Shown: positions 7,936 to 16,130 of the stretch, piece after piece
How positions within the stretch are numbered: the stretch's first letter is position 1
Layout: each line of letters opens with the position of its first letter
Assembly: GCA_022448955.1 (NCBI GenBank)
Contig: JAKVCU010000017.1
Span: 1 to 47,921, forward strand
Length of the DNA stretch: 47,921 bases
DNA from: Saprospiraceae bacterium
GTDB lineage: Bacteria > Bacteroidota > Bacteroidia > Chitinophagales > Saprospiraceae
Direction: 5' to 3'
The notes under the pieces: generated by a model
Database searches by the model: none
The model's input: the letters and a program-made list of their open reading frames with translations, nothing else
Told to the model about the DNA's origin: nothing
Translations under genes and position numbers: made by a program

Positions 7936-9870
7936 ATGGGCGAACAAAAAGTTTCCTTACTTTCTGATGAGAAATCAATGCAAGGCTTTGTCAAAAAGCT
8001 ATTAAAAGATGTCCAAGCATTAAACTATATGCTAGAAAACGATTGGTTTGAAGACGATATTATTCGAATAGGTGCAGAGCAAGAGATGTGTGTAGTGGAT
8101 AAAAAAACCATGAAGCCAAATTGTATTGCCATGGATGTTTTGAGCAAGATGAAGAAACACAAATGGGTTGAGACTGAATTGGCGCAGTTTAATCTTGAAA
8201 TTAATCTTCAACCTCAAATTTTTAAAGGTAATTGTCTGAGTGCCATGGAAAATGAGCTCAATAACAATTTGAGTATAATTAGCGAAACCTTAAAAAAATT
8301 TAAATCAAAACTCATTCTTACAGGAATTTTGCCCACTCTTCGCAAATTTGATTTAGAATTAGATAATCTCACTCCAAAAAAACGATATAAAGCGTTAATG
8401 GAAGCCATTAACAGTCAGTTAATTGGCAGTGCGTATGAGCTACGTTTAATGGGTATTGATGAGTTATTAGTAAAACATGACTCTCCTTTATTAGAGGCTT
8501 GTAATACTAGTTTTCAGGTACACCTCCAGGTAACACCAAAGCAGTTTGTACCTTTCCACAATATTGCTCAAACTTTGGCAGCGCCAATGATTGCTATTTC
8601 TTCCAACTCCCCTATTGTGTTCGGAAAACGTCTTTGGCATGAATCGCGTATTGCCTTATTCCAACAAGCGCTTGATACGCGTACAACACACCGCCATATG
8701 CGCGAACGTAGTCCACGGGTTACTTTTGGGTCAGATTGGTTGGATGAATCTATTTTGGAAATCTACAAGGAAGATATTGCACGTTTTAGAGTATTACTCA
8801 GTGCAGATGTAGAGGAAGATTCTTTAGCCATGATCGCAGATGGTAAAGTTCCAAAATTAAGAGCCTTACAAGTGCACAACTCTACAGTTTATCGTTGGAA
8901 TCGCCCATGTTATGGCGTAAGTGATACGGGTAAGCCACATTTGCGTATTGAGAACCGGGTACTTCCTGCAGGGCCAACTACGCGTGATGAAATGGCCAAT
9001 GCAGCTTTATGGTTAGGCGCTATGATTGGGTATGGCGAAGAGTATAAAGATATTAGAGATTTTATCAGCTGGGAAGATGTTCGCGACAACTTTGGAAAGG
9101 CTGCACGTTATGGAATCGATACTAAATTTACTTGGTTTAAAGATCGTAAAGTTTCCGCTCTAGATTTAATGCTGGAAGAGGTAATTCCGCTTGCGCGAAA
9201 AGGTTTAGAAAAACAAGGTGTCAGCGGGGGCGAAATTGATACCTACCTCGGTGTTATTGAAGAACGTGCCAAAAGTCAAATGAGTGGTGCTCGTTGGCAA
9301 TTGAGAGCATTTACTAAGCTTAGAAAAGAGGTAAGTCGAGATGAAGCGGCAAGTGTCTTGACTGCTTGTATCATCAAAAATCAAGAACAACAAATTCCTG
9401 TTCACAAATGGCCAATGCCTAATTTAGAAGACCTTGAAGAGTACCGTCCTTCTAAGTTAAAGGTAGAGGAATTTATGACAACAGATTTATTTACGGTACA
9501 AAAAGATGATGTCATCGATTTAGTAGCCGCTCTAATGGATTGGCGCAAGGTACGTTATATGCCAGTAGAAGACTCTAAAGGTCGATTAAGTGGCTTGATT
9601 ACATCCAGGTTGTTAATGCGTTACTTTAATCAAAAAAATACGGAGAATCCTGACAAGTCGCTCATGGTGAAGGATATTATGATCAAAGATCCAATTGTTG
9701 TTGGACCTAACTCTACAATTATTGAAGCAATGGCAGTCATGCGTGATCATAAAATTGGTTGTCTACCAGTTGTTCATGATAATGAATTAGTAGGGGTAAT
9801 AACGGAGATGAATTTCTTAAGGATTTCTAGCCGCCTAATTGAAAGATTGGAAAATGAAAAAGACGCTTAA
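7936..9870 (+). CDS. GCS2-family carboxylate-amine ligase fused to two CBS domains
   Basis: 644-residue two-part enzyme. Residues ~37-400 belong to the glutamate-cysteine ligase GCS2/YbdK family: IGAEQEMCVVD (~46-56) is the acidic metal/ATP motif, and HLRIENRVLPAGPTTRDE (~335-352) is a second conserved block. The C-terminus holds two CBS domains (~510-567 and ~578-633: VEEFMTTDLFTV..., VKDIMIKDPIVVGPNSTIIEAMAVM...), which in other proteins bind adenine nucleotides or S-adenosylmethionine and tune activity. YbdK itself has only weak glutamate-cysteine ligase activity, so the true acceptor is unknown. No glutathione synthetase lies nearby. The protein is predicted cytosolic. The start is supported by ~35 leading residues before the first motif. 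Confidence 0.85.
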   Translation: MGEQKVSLLSDEKSMQGFVKKLLKDVQALNYMLENDWFEDDIIRIGAEQEMCVVDKKTMKPNCIAMDVLSKMKKHKWVETELAQFNLEINLQPQIFKGNCLSAMENELNNNLSIISETLKKFKSKLILTGILPTLRKFDLELDNLTPKKRYKALMEAINSQLIGSAYELRLMGIDELLVKHDSPLLEACNTSFQVHLQVTPKQFVPFHNIAQTLAAPMIAISSNSPIVFGKRLWHESRIALFQQALDTRTTHRHMRERSPRVTFGSDWLDESILEIYKEDIARFRVLLSADVEEDSLAMIADGKVPKLRALQVHNSTVYRWNRPCYGVSDTGKPHLRIENRVLPAGPTTRDEMANAALWLGAMIGYGEEYKDIRDFISWEDVRDNFGKAARYGIDTKFTWFKDRKVSALDLMLEEVIPLARKGLEKQGVSGGEIDTYLGVIEERAKSQMSGARWQLRAFTKLRKEVSRDEAASVLTACIIKNQEQQIPVHKWPMPNLEDLEEYRPSKLKVEEFMTTDLFTVQKDDVIDLVAALMDWRKVRYMPVEDSKGRLSGLITSRLLMRYFNQKNTENPDKSLMVKDIMIKDPIVVGPNSTIIEAMAVMRDHKIGCLPVVHDNELVGVITEMNFLRISSRLIERLENEKDA

Positions 9871-9890
9871 AATAATTTAGCGTTTTGTAT

Positions 9891-9970
9891 GTCATAAAGA
9901 GGAAGTGATGCTGGACAAGGAGTAGTTTCTATAGGACCTGCATATCCAAATCCTTATGACTTTTTTATTT
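9891..9970 (+). terminator. Terminator-like hairpin after the GCS2-CBS gene
   Basis: GTCATAA (9891-9897) pairs with TTATGAC (9954-9960), with GGA/TCC extending it across a small bulge, and is followed at once by TTTTTTATTT. The 56-nt interior is long for a simple terminator, so the unit could be a small structured 3' RNA. Confidence 0.5.
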
Positions 9971-10002
9971 GCTTTTTAATAAAGTTCATGGGGTTTGTTA
10001 GA

Positions 10003-10135
10003 TGATGTTGTAATCTTATTCAAATGGAGAATCAAGAATTTTGATGGAGCTCAGTGAGCTAAGTAACTCATTTAATCGGACGTCCTATTTTTCAAAGTTT
10101 TCGTTTTCAGTCAGTAAAAAACTTAAGCATGAGCT
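10003..10135 (+). repeat. Diverged second copy of the MITE-like repeat
   Basis: Read on the plus strand this segment aligns with the reverse complement of 4306-4484. Shared landmarks in order are TTATTCAAA, GAGCTAA-TAACT, AATCGGACG, TTTTCAG-CAGTA and an AAAA-TTAA-CATG end. Identity is roughly 70% by eye over the last 90 bases, and the GC-rich middle part of the first copy is missing here. Confidence 0.55.
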
Positions 10136-10963
10136 CAACTGACCATACCGATATGTTGACCGCAACTCGGCATATCGGTTCTTATTTAATCATTCACAAA
10201 ACCGTCGCAAATTGTAAGGCGCAATTATAGTAATTGGGGTTTAACTAACCGTAGTTTCCATCCAAATTAAACAAAAGAAGACCATATCTAATTGATATAT
10301 ACGTCACAGGAATGCTTAACCTTCAAGGAGTAATATTTTTATCATTTCCTTTACCATCGATTGCATTTAATTGTAAAATGTTTATATTTACAGCTTACTA
10401 AGCGAATTATCTTAATAGTTAAGCAGACCATTCACAACAATACACAATAATTATTTGGATGCGTGCACCATTGAATATGGTTATGCATCGTTCATACTAC
10501 AACAAATCTACAATAGCTGATATGTAGAGAATGAGGTACCTAACTACATTAGGTTATCTGAGCATAGGCACTTTTGATTGATTTTAATGGTATGATTTCA
10601 ATGTAATACAGTATAAACGCAAATTGTGATTTAGAATCCATTTATTAAGCTGATTTTAATAAGCATCCTCTAAGTAGTTTGCCCGAAACCGTGCCTGCCA
10701 GCAGTCTGGAATTGGCATAATAAAACTTCAGCCACAGGCTGACAGGTTCACCTTAGTTCAAAACTAATAAGAAAGTTACGTATGATTTTTTAGCCTTATT
10801 AATTAAGCTTTCGTATCCTATTATTTTGGCTAAAAGCTATTCGGAATTAGTAAATTTTGGTATTGAGGAAGATGTGTCCAGCCCATTGGCTGTGCTATTT
10901 GGATCCATTCAAAATGCTTTTACATCTATTAACTAAATAATATTTTTAACCAAAAAATTTAAA

Positions 10964-11485
10964 ATGAGAAGATTATTATTCAGTATTTCCGCATTTGTTT
11001 TTGTATTATGTTTGAGCTCTTCCCTACAAGCGCAAGATGCAAGCACGAGTACTTATAAAGGAGCAGTAGGTGCTCGCTTGGGTTATCCTTTGTCTTTATC
11101 TGTAAAATATTTCCTTGATGATAGCCATGCTTTAGAAGCATATGTTGGTACCAGAGGGTGGTCAGGTTATCGTTGGACGAACCTTAGTGCGGCCTACCTT
11201 ATTCATAAGCCATTGGATATTGATGGGTTAGATGGCATTAGATGGTATGTTGGAGGAGGTGCATCTGCCTATTTCTGGAGTTTTGATGATATATTCTTAG
11301 GGAGTGAAACCTACAGTGCCACTACTATTGGAATTCAAGCCTACGGTGGTCTAGATTATATGTTTGAAGATACCCCCATCAATATTTCTATAGATTGGAT
11401 ACCTACCTATTTCTTCAATGGATATGGTTCTGGTTTTGGTGGTGGCTATGGCTCTTTAGCTGTTAGATATGTCTTTGCTAAATAG
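10964..11485 (+). CDS. Small outer-membrane beta-barrel protein
   Basis: 173-residue exported protein. A signal peptide (MRRLLFSISAFVFVLCLSSS, cleavage near LQA-QD) precedes alternating hydrophobic/polar strands rich in Gly, Tyr and Trp (GAVGARLGYPLSLSVKYFL, RWYVGGGASAYFW, IGIQAYGGLDYMF). The last strand, GSLAVRYVFAK, ends near an aromatic residue, as is typical of outer-membrane barrels. Length suits an eight-stranded OmpX/OmpW-like barrel. It has no defined function; a structural or adhesion role is possible. It stands alone: a gene-free region lies upstream and a strong terminator downstream (11492-11520). Confidence 0.8.
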   Translation: MRRLLFSISAFVFVLCLSSSLQAQDASTSTYKGAVGARLGYPLSLSVKYFLDDSHALEAYVGTRGWSGYRWTNLSAAYLIHKPLDIDGLDGIRWYVGGGASAYFWSFDDIFLGSETYSATTIGIQAYGGLDYMFEDTPINISIDWIPTYFFNGYGSGFGGGYGSLAVRYVFAK

Positions 11486-11491
11486 CCATTC

Positions 11492-11520
11492 TTTGGGGAG
11501 TACAAGTCCTACTCCCCAAA
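11492..11520 (+). terminator. Intrinsic-type terminator after the beta-barrel gene
   Basis: TTTGGGGAGTA (11492-11502) and TACTCCCCAAA (11510-11520) form a perfect 11-bp GC-centred stem with a 7-nt loop, starting 7 nt after the stop codon. T-rich sequence (CTACTTTATC) follows. Confidence 0.75.
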
Positions 11521-11600
11521 CTACTTTATCATAATTTTCCGCTTTCATTTGCTATACCATAAAAATTCCATAATTTCGGACGATTCGAAAATGTGGACTT

Positions 11601-13613
11601 ATGGCAAAATCAAACAAAGCAAAGAAAAAAGTAAAAGTAACACCCAAAGAAAAAACCCTATATGGTTTTCCTAGCTGGATGAGTAATTCCAAAACTGCCT
11701 TCTGGGGTTTCTTAGTTTTTGGTTTTTTATTGTACGCTAATGCTATTCCAAACGACTATGCATTGGATGATGCAATTGTGATCAATGACAATATGTTTAC
11801 GCAAGAAGGCATTTCGGGTATTCCTGGCATTTTGTCGAAAGACACTTTTTTTGGATTTTTCAAAGAAGAAGGGAAAGCTGCACTGGTGGCAGGTGGTCGT
11901 TACCGCCCTCTTTCTTTGGTCACATTCGCAATAGAGGTACAACTTTTTGGCTTAAATCCGCAAGTTAGCCATTTCTTTAATGCCTTATTGTATGGTCTTA
12001 GTTGTGGTATACTTTATCTACTTTTACTCATGCTTTTTAGAGGGAATAGAGGAGAGGCTTTTGCGGTTTTTGTTGCATTTGTTACTACCTTACTTTTTAC
12101 TGCTCACCCTATTCACACAGAAGCGGTGGCTAATATTAAAGGTAGAGATGAAATTCTGACTTTGCTGGGCAGTATAGGAGCATTGTACTACTCTTTATTA
12201 TCTTTTCAACAAAAGAAGCTTAGCCTAAGTGTTTGGGCCGGTATAATATTTTTCTTAGCGCTCATGGCAAAAGAGAATGCCATCACTTTTTTGGCTATTG
12301 TGCCTTTGGCATACTATTTCTTTACGAAAGCCAGTCCAAAGGAAATCATCAAACAAGTCCTACCTTTTGGGATAGCGACCTTCATCTTCTTAGCGATTCG
12401 TTTTTCCGTACTAGGTTTTGCTTTCAGCGAGCCTACCCTTGAGTTAATGAATAATCCATATGTTAAGGTAGAAAATGGGAGGTATATAAAATATACTAGT
12501 GCGGAGAAGCTAGCCACAGTAACTTACACTATGGGTAAATATTTACAACTCTTAGCTGTTCCACATCCATTGACACACGACTATTACCCACGCCATATAC
12601 CTGTTGTCAATTGGGGAGATTGGCGTGTTTTGCTCAGTCTTCTATTATATATAGCAATGGGTATATTTGCTGTAATCCGCTTACGCAAAAAAGATATTCT
12701 TAGCTTTGCTATCCTTTTCTATTTAGCTACCTTCTCCATCGTTTCCAATCTCTTTTTCCCTGTTGGAACAAATATGTCGGAACGTTTTGCTTATATACCT
12801 TCTATTGGTTTTTGTATGGCCATTGCTGTATTAAGCTACCGATATCTGAAAAAGGGAGATAAGGTAAAAGCATTCCATCAGTTGCGAACGCCTTTGATGG
12901 TCGCTGCTCTTATTGCCGTTTTATTCTCGATCAAAACCCTAAGTAGAAATACGGTATGGAAAGATAATTTCACGCTTTTCAGTACAGATATCAATACTGC
13001 ACCTAATAGTGCTAAGATGCGTAATGCTATGGGTGGCGAACTGGTTACTCAATCACAAAAGCCAGAAAATAAACTAAAACAGCAAGAGATGCTGACGGAA
13101 GCAGTTGGACATTTACGCGAAGCCGTAAAAATCCATCCAAATTATAAGAATGCCTATCTGCTAATGGGTAATGCTAACAACTATTTAAAACAATATGATG
13201 CAGCTATTACTGCTTATAATCAAGCACTAGCTGTTGATCCAGCTTACGCAGAAGCAGAAACGAACTTAGCCATTACTTATATGCAAGCTGGGCGGTATTA
13301 TGGACAAGAGCGCAATAACCTTCCGAAGTCCATTGAGTTTCTAGAAAAGTCTATTGAGTTACGTCCTAATGAGTATGAAACGCTACGACTGCTTGGTGTC
13401 GCCTACGGCATCAGTAGAAGACCATCAGAAGCGATTGAATATTTTACCAGAGCATTGAATGTACGTCCTAATGATCCAGATGCCATGTATAATCTAGGAA
13501 ATGCCTATTACAATATAGGCCAAAACAACTTGGGTGAAGAGTGGCATCAAAAAGCATTTAACCTTGATCCTAATTTGCTAGAAAAAAGAAGAAGTGCCGT
13601 CAAGCCGCAATAA
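11601..13613 (+). CDS. TMTC-like multi-pass membrane protein with C-terminal TPRs
   Basis: 670-residue membrane protein. The N-terminal ~450 residues hold about ten membrane segments and the marks of the TMTC/DUF1736 family. These are an early extracytoplasmic acidic pair (DYALDDAIVI, D56-D57) and the block AHPIHTEAVANIKGRDE. The C-terminal ~180 residues are tetratricopeptide repeats (YKNAYLLMGNANNYLKQY..., AEAETNLAITYMQAG...). Eukaryotic TMTC proteins are lipid-linked O-mannosyltransferases (GT-C fold). Bacterial relatives are unstudied, so sugar donor and acceptor here are inference only. It has its own spacer on both sides. A TAATTTCG element (~11570) could be a variant -7 box. A long hairpin follows at 13638-13674. 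Confidence 0.82.
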   Translation: MAKSNKAKKKVKVTPKEKTLYGFPSWMSNSKTAFWGFLVFGFLLYANAIPNDYALDDAIVINDNMFTQEGISGIPGILSKDTFFGFFKEEGKAALVAGGRYRPLSLVTFAIEVQLFGLNPQVSHFFNALLYGLSCGILYLLLLMLFRGNRGEAFAVFVAFVTTLLFTAHPIHTEAVANIKGRDEILTLLGSIGALYYSLLSFQQKKLSLSVWAGIIFFLALMAKENAITFLAIVPLAYYFFTKASPKEIIKQVLPFGIATFIFLAIRFSVLGFAFSEPTLELMNNPYVKVENGRYIKYTSAEKLATVTYTMGKYLQLLAVPHPLTHDYYPRHIPVVNWGDWRVLLSLLLYIAMGIFAVIRLRKKDILSFAILFYLATFSIVSNLFFPVGTNMSERFAYIPSIGFCMAIAVLSYRYLKKGDKVKAFHQLRTPLMVAALIAVLFSIKTLSRNTVWKDNFTLFSTDINTAPNSAKMRNAMGGELVTQSQKPENKLKQQEMLTEAVGHLREAVKIHPNYKNAYLLMGNANNYLKQYDAAITAYNQALAVDPAYAEAETNLAITYMQAGRYYGQERNNLPKSIEFLEKSIELRPNEYETLRLLGVAYGISRRPSEAIEYFTRALNVRPNDPDAMYNLGNAYYNIGQNNLGEEWHQKAFNLDPNLLEKRRSAVKPQ

Positions 13614-13637
13614 ATAATAAAATAAGGAAGCATTTGT

Positions 13638-13674
13638 CATACCGAATCTTGGACTAAGTCTAAGATTCGGTATG
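13638..13674. terminator. Long hairpin, likely bidirectional terminator
   Basis: CATACCGAATCTT (13638-13650) and AAGATTCGGTATG (13662-13674) are perfect 13-base complements. The 11-nt interior (GGACTAAGTCT) can add four more pairs. It lies between two convergent genes and could end transcription in both directions. Confidence 0.7.
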
Positions 13675-13735
13675 CTCACTAGATAAGCAATTTGATTTAT
13701 AGTGCAAATATTTGTTTTACTATTAATCAATAAAT

Positions 13736-13987
13736 CTAACTAATAGGATAACTCTGGACGATCGTCCAAACTAGTGCCATTAATGAAAATAAAACCAACC
13801 AGAATCTTACATCTCTGTAAAAGGTAATCGTTTTCTCTGTAATCATGTTTGTTAAGTTATAGCCAATTAAGCAAAAAAGAATGAACCATAACAACATAGC
13901 GTATAGTTTATGGGATAATGAATAAAAGACCATTTGCCTTACACTATGGCGTATACCGATAGTGTTGCAAAAAGGATGCCATATCAT
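13736..13987 (-). CDS. Small two-helix membrane protein, hypothetical
   Basis: Up to 83 residues, with two hydrophobic segments (AMLLWFILFCLIGYNL and FWLVLFSLMALVWTIV) separated by a short charged loop (NMITEKTITFYRDVR). I do not recognise a family. A shorter start at MVFYSLSHKLY (13933) looks more natural for a small membrane protein, because the first 18 residues are unlike a membrane N-terminus. It lies 50-100 nt upstream of pyrD on the same strand, so it might lead that transcript. Its short length makes it uncertain that it is a gene at all. Confidence 0.4.
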   Translation of the reverse strand: MIWHPFCNTIGIRHSVRQMVFYSLSHKLYAMLLWFILFCLIGYNLTNMITEKTITFYRDVRFWLVLFSLMALVWTIVQSYPIS

Positions 13988-14042
13988 TTTTTCATAATAT
14001 GTACCTTTAAAATGGGCAATCTATTGAATAAGATAGTGCGGC

Positions 14043-15083
14043 CTAAGCCATTTTAAGGATGGCTTTATTGATATTTTTTACTAGGGTTGGCCCTTCATAA
14101 ACTAAGCCAGAATAGATTTGTACTAAAGATGCTCCCGCCTCAAGCTTTTGGATAGCATCCTCTGGCTTCGCAATTCCTCCGACACCAATTATGGTAAGTT
14201 GATGGTTTGAACGTTCTTTTAAATAACGAATAACTTCTGTTGATCGCTGCTTTACGGGTTGACCACTCAGTCCCCCTGCGCCAATTGCTTCAATCATATG
14301 ATCAGGAGTATTTAAATTTGAGCGACTAATCGTAGTATTCGTAGCAATAATACCTGCAATTTTAGTTGTATCTGCAATGTCAATAATATCATCCAACTGT
14401 TCATTGGTCAAATCTGGTGCAATTTTTAGTAGTATGGGCTTAGGTATATCTTTTTGCTGATTCTTATCTTGAAGATGTTGTAATAATTGAGTTAAGGGTT
14501 CTTTTTCTTGTAATGCTCTTAAATTAGGTGTATTGGGAGAGCTTACATTCACGACAAAATAATCTACGTAAGGAAAGAGTTTTTCAAAACAAATTGCATA
14601 ATCCTCGATTGCCTTCTCATTAGGAGTAGTTTTGTTCTTTCCGATATTTCCTCCGATGATCACCCCCTCTGGTTTTCCTTTTTTAAGTCTTTCGACTAAT
14701 GCATCCACCCCTTCATTATTAAATCCCATGCGATTGATTAATGCTTCATCTTTCGGTAGGCGGAATAACCTTGGTTGGGGATTTCCCACTTGTGGTTTAG
14801 GCGTAACGGTACCTAGCTCTAGAAAACCAAAGCCGAGATTAGACATTGCTTTGCAGTGCTGTCCATCCTTATCAAAGCCTGCTGCTAATCCAACAGGATT
14901 GGGGAATACTAATCCAAAACATTGACGTTCTAGTTTTGGATGTTGGTATTGATAAGCTCTTTTGAAAAAGAGATTTACAATAGGAATGGCTAAAACGAAT
15001 TTGAATAAACGAAGCGTAAGATGATGAGCCTGCTCTGGATCGAGCTTAAAAAAGATAGGTTTTAATAGCGCCTTGTACACCAT
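14043..15083 (-). CDS. pyrD: Dihydroorotate dehydrogenase (quinone), class 2
   Basis: 346-residue flavoenzyme of pyrimidine synthesis that oxidises dihydroorotate to orotate and passes electrons to the quinone pool at the inner membrane. Class 2 is shown by the N-terminal membrane-docking helices ([29 protein letters not shown]) and the motif [16 protein letters not shown] (~178-193), where class 2 enzymes use a catalytic serine. FMN-phosphate-binding blocks [33 protein letters not shown] lie near the C-terminus. Length is normal. No other pyr gene is adjacent. A terminator belonging to the upstream response regulator separates the two genes. Confidence 0.95.
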   Translation of the reverse strand: MVYKALLKPIFFKLDPEQAHHLTLRLFKFVLAIPIVNLFFKRAYQYQHPKLERQCFGLVFPNPVGLAAGFDKDGQHCKAMSNLGFGFLELGTVTPKPQVGNPQPRLFRLPKDEALINRMGFNNEGVDALVERLKKGKPEGVIIGGNIGKNKTTPNEKAIEDYAICFEKLFPYVDYFVVNVSSPNTPNLRALQEKEPLTQLLQHLQDKNQQKDIPKPILLKIAPDLTNEQLDDIIDIADTTKIAGIIATNTTISRSNLNTPDHMIEAIGAGGLSGQPVKQRSTEVIRYLKERSNHQLTIIGVGGIAKPEDAIQKLEAGASLVQIYSGLVYEGPTLVKNINKAILKMA

Positions 15084-15105
15084 TGATCATTATATTTCTC
15101 TAAAT

Positions 15106-15140
15106 AAAAAAATGGCCAGATAACGAGAAGTCATCTAGCC
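15106..15140 (-). terminator. Intrinsic terminator after the response regulator
   Basis: On the minus strand GGCTAGAT (15133-15140) pairs with ATCTGGCC (15114-15121), one G-T pair included, and is followed by A and seven Ts (15106-15112). This is a standard rho-independent layout. Confidence 0.75.
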
Positions 15141-15262
15141 TAAATCATAATCCCAAAAACTAATCTTATATAAAACTCTATAAAAGAGTATATTATATTA
15201 TAATCGAATTCAAAGATAAAAACTTTCCCTTATTTATAATAATTTTGAGAATAAAATACGTA

Positions 15263-15985
15263 TTATCCCGCTTCCTCTTCTGCCTTTACTAGCAGCTGGA
15301 ATCCATTTCCGTGGATATTTACAATCTCAATGTTTTCATCTTTTTTCAAGTATTTTCTCAATTTGGTAACAAAAACATCCATACTCCTTGCTGTAAAGTA
15401 GTTGTCTTCGCCCCATATTTTAGTCAAAGCTTCTGAACGAGGTAAAATATCGTTCATATACATGGCAAACATACGAAGCAATTGGGCTTCTTTTGGCGAA
15501 AGCTTTTCTTTCTCTTCTTCTTCCGTTCCTTGATCAAAGGTAAGGATGCGAAGAGGGAAGTTAAAGTGATATTTGCCGATGATAAATTCTTTAATTTCTT
15601 CTCTGGGGTCTGCTTTTTGCTGACTACGCTTTAGAATAGCTTGTATACGGAAGAGTAGCTCTTCCGAATTAAAGGGCTTAGAGATATAATCATCTGCTCC
15701 TATTTTAAAACCTTTTAGTACATCTTCTTTCATGGTTTTCGCTGTCAGGAAAATGATAGGCATTTCAGTATCTTTTTCCCGAATTTCTTTAGCGAGGGTA
15801 AAACCATCCTTTTTAGGCATCATCACATCAAAGATACATAGATCAAATTCTCCTTTATTGTAACTTTCTAGTCCCATCATACCGTCGGTTGCAAGCGTGA
15901 CATCGTAATCATGCATTTCAAGATAAGATCGGAGTACATCACCAAAATTCTGGTCGTCTTCTACTAATAGAATCTTATGAGCCAT
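15263..15985 (-). CDS. rprY: OmpR-family response regulator, RprY-like
   Basis: 240-residue DNA-binding regulator. The receiver domain (1-125) has the acidic pocket (VEDD, residues 8-11), phospho-acceptor D53 in CIFDVMMPKKDG, a conserved T in IIFLTAK, and the lysine in DDYISKPF. A winged-helix OmpR/PhoB output domain (~135-235) follows. The histidine kinase gene lies 145 nt upstream on the same strand, giving a kinase-then-regulator order. Sequence and pairing resemble Bacteroides RprX/RprY, a pair first met through tetracycline-resistance suppression and later tied to oxidative-stress and metabolic genes. The symbol is by resemblance. The target genes here are unknown. Confidence 0.85.
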   Translation of the reverse strand: MAHKILLVEDDQNFGDVLRSYLEMHDYDVTLATDGMMGLESYNKGEFDLCIFDVMMPKKDGFTLAKEIREKDTEMPIIFLTAKTMKEDVLKGFKIGADDYISKPFNSEELLFRIQAILKRSQQKADPREEIKEFIIGKYHFNFPLRILTFDQGTEEEEKEKLSPKEAQLLRMFAMYMNDILPRSEALTKIWGEDNYFTARSMDVFVTKLRKYLKKDENIEIVNIHGNGFQLLVKAEEEAG

Positions 15986-16130
15986 AATTAATGAGTTTTC
16001 AGGGGCTTATAACTGATCAATCTAAAGTTTACTTTCCAAAAGCTCCCTCTGTTTATTATTTCAACGCGTCTTTTCGTATTCTGTTAACAACATGAGTTGT
16101 TTTATAGCTTTATTAAAGCCAGACAAGAAC

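Larger units (their letters stand above)
9871..10963. other. 1.1-kb gene-free region with repeats and hairpins
   Basis: No open reading frame of convincing length on either strand. It contains a terminator-like hairpin (9891-9970), a diverged MITE-like repeat (10003-10135) and a 9-bp stem ACCGATATG/CATATCGGT (10147-10155 with 10171-10179). A further imperfect stem is CCTGCCAGC/GCTGACAGG (10694-10702 with 10738-10746). The last ~180 bases (10757-10936) are stop-free in one frame and end in TAA but have no ATG. Their translation ends ...SSPLAVLFGSIQNAFTSIN and may be a gene remnant or chance. Confidence 0.6.

Noticed and set aside
9891-9970. Riboswitch or small regulatory RNA after the GCS2-CBS gene
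   Set aside because: It is downstream of a gene and followed by a T-run with no gene for 1 kb. A long-looped terminator explains it more simply and no known riboswitch core is visible.
14632-14925. 97-codon frame opposite pyrD
   Set aside because: Antisense to well-conserved pyrD blocks, Pro/Ser-rich, no start signal; judged a shadow frame.
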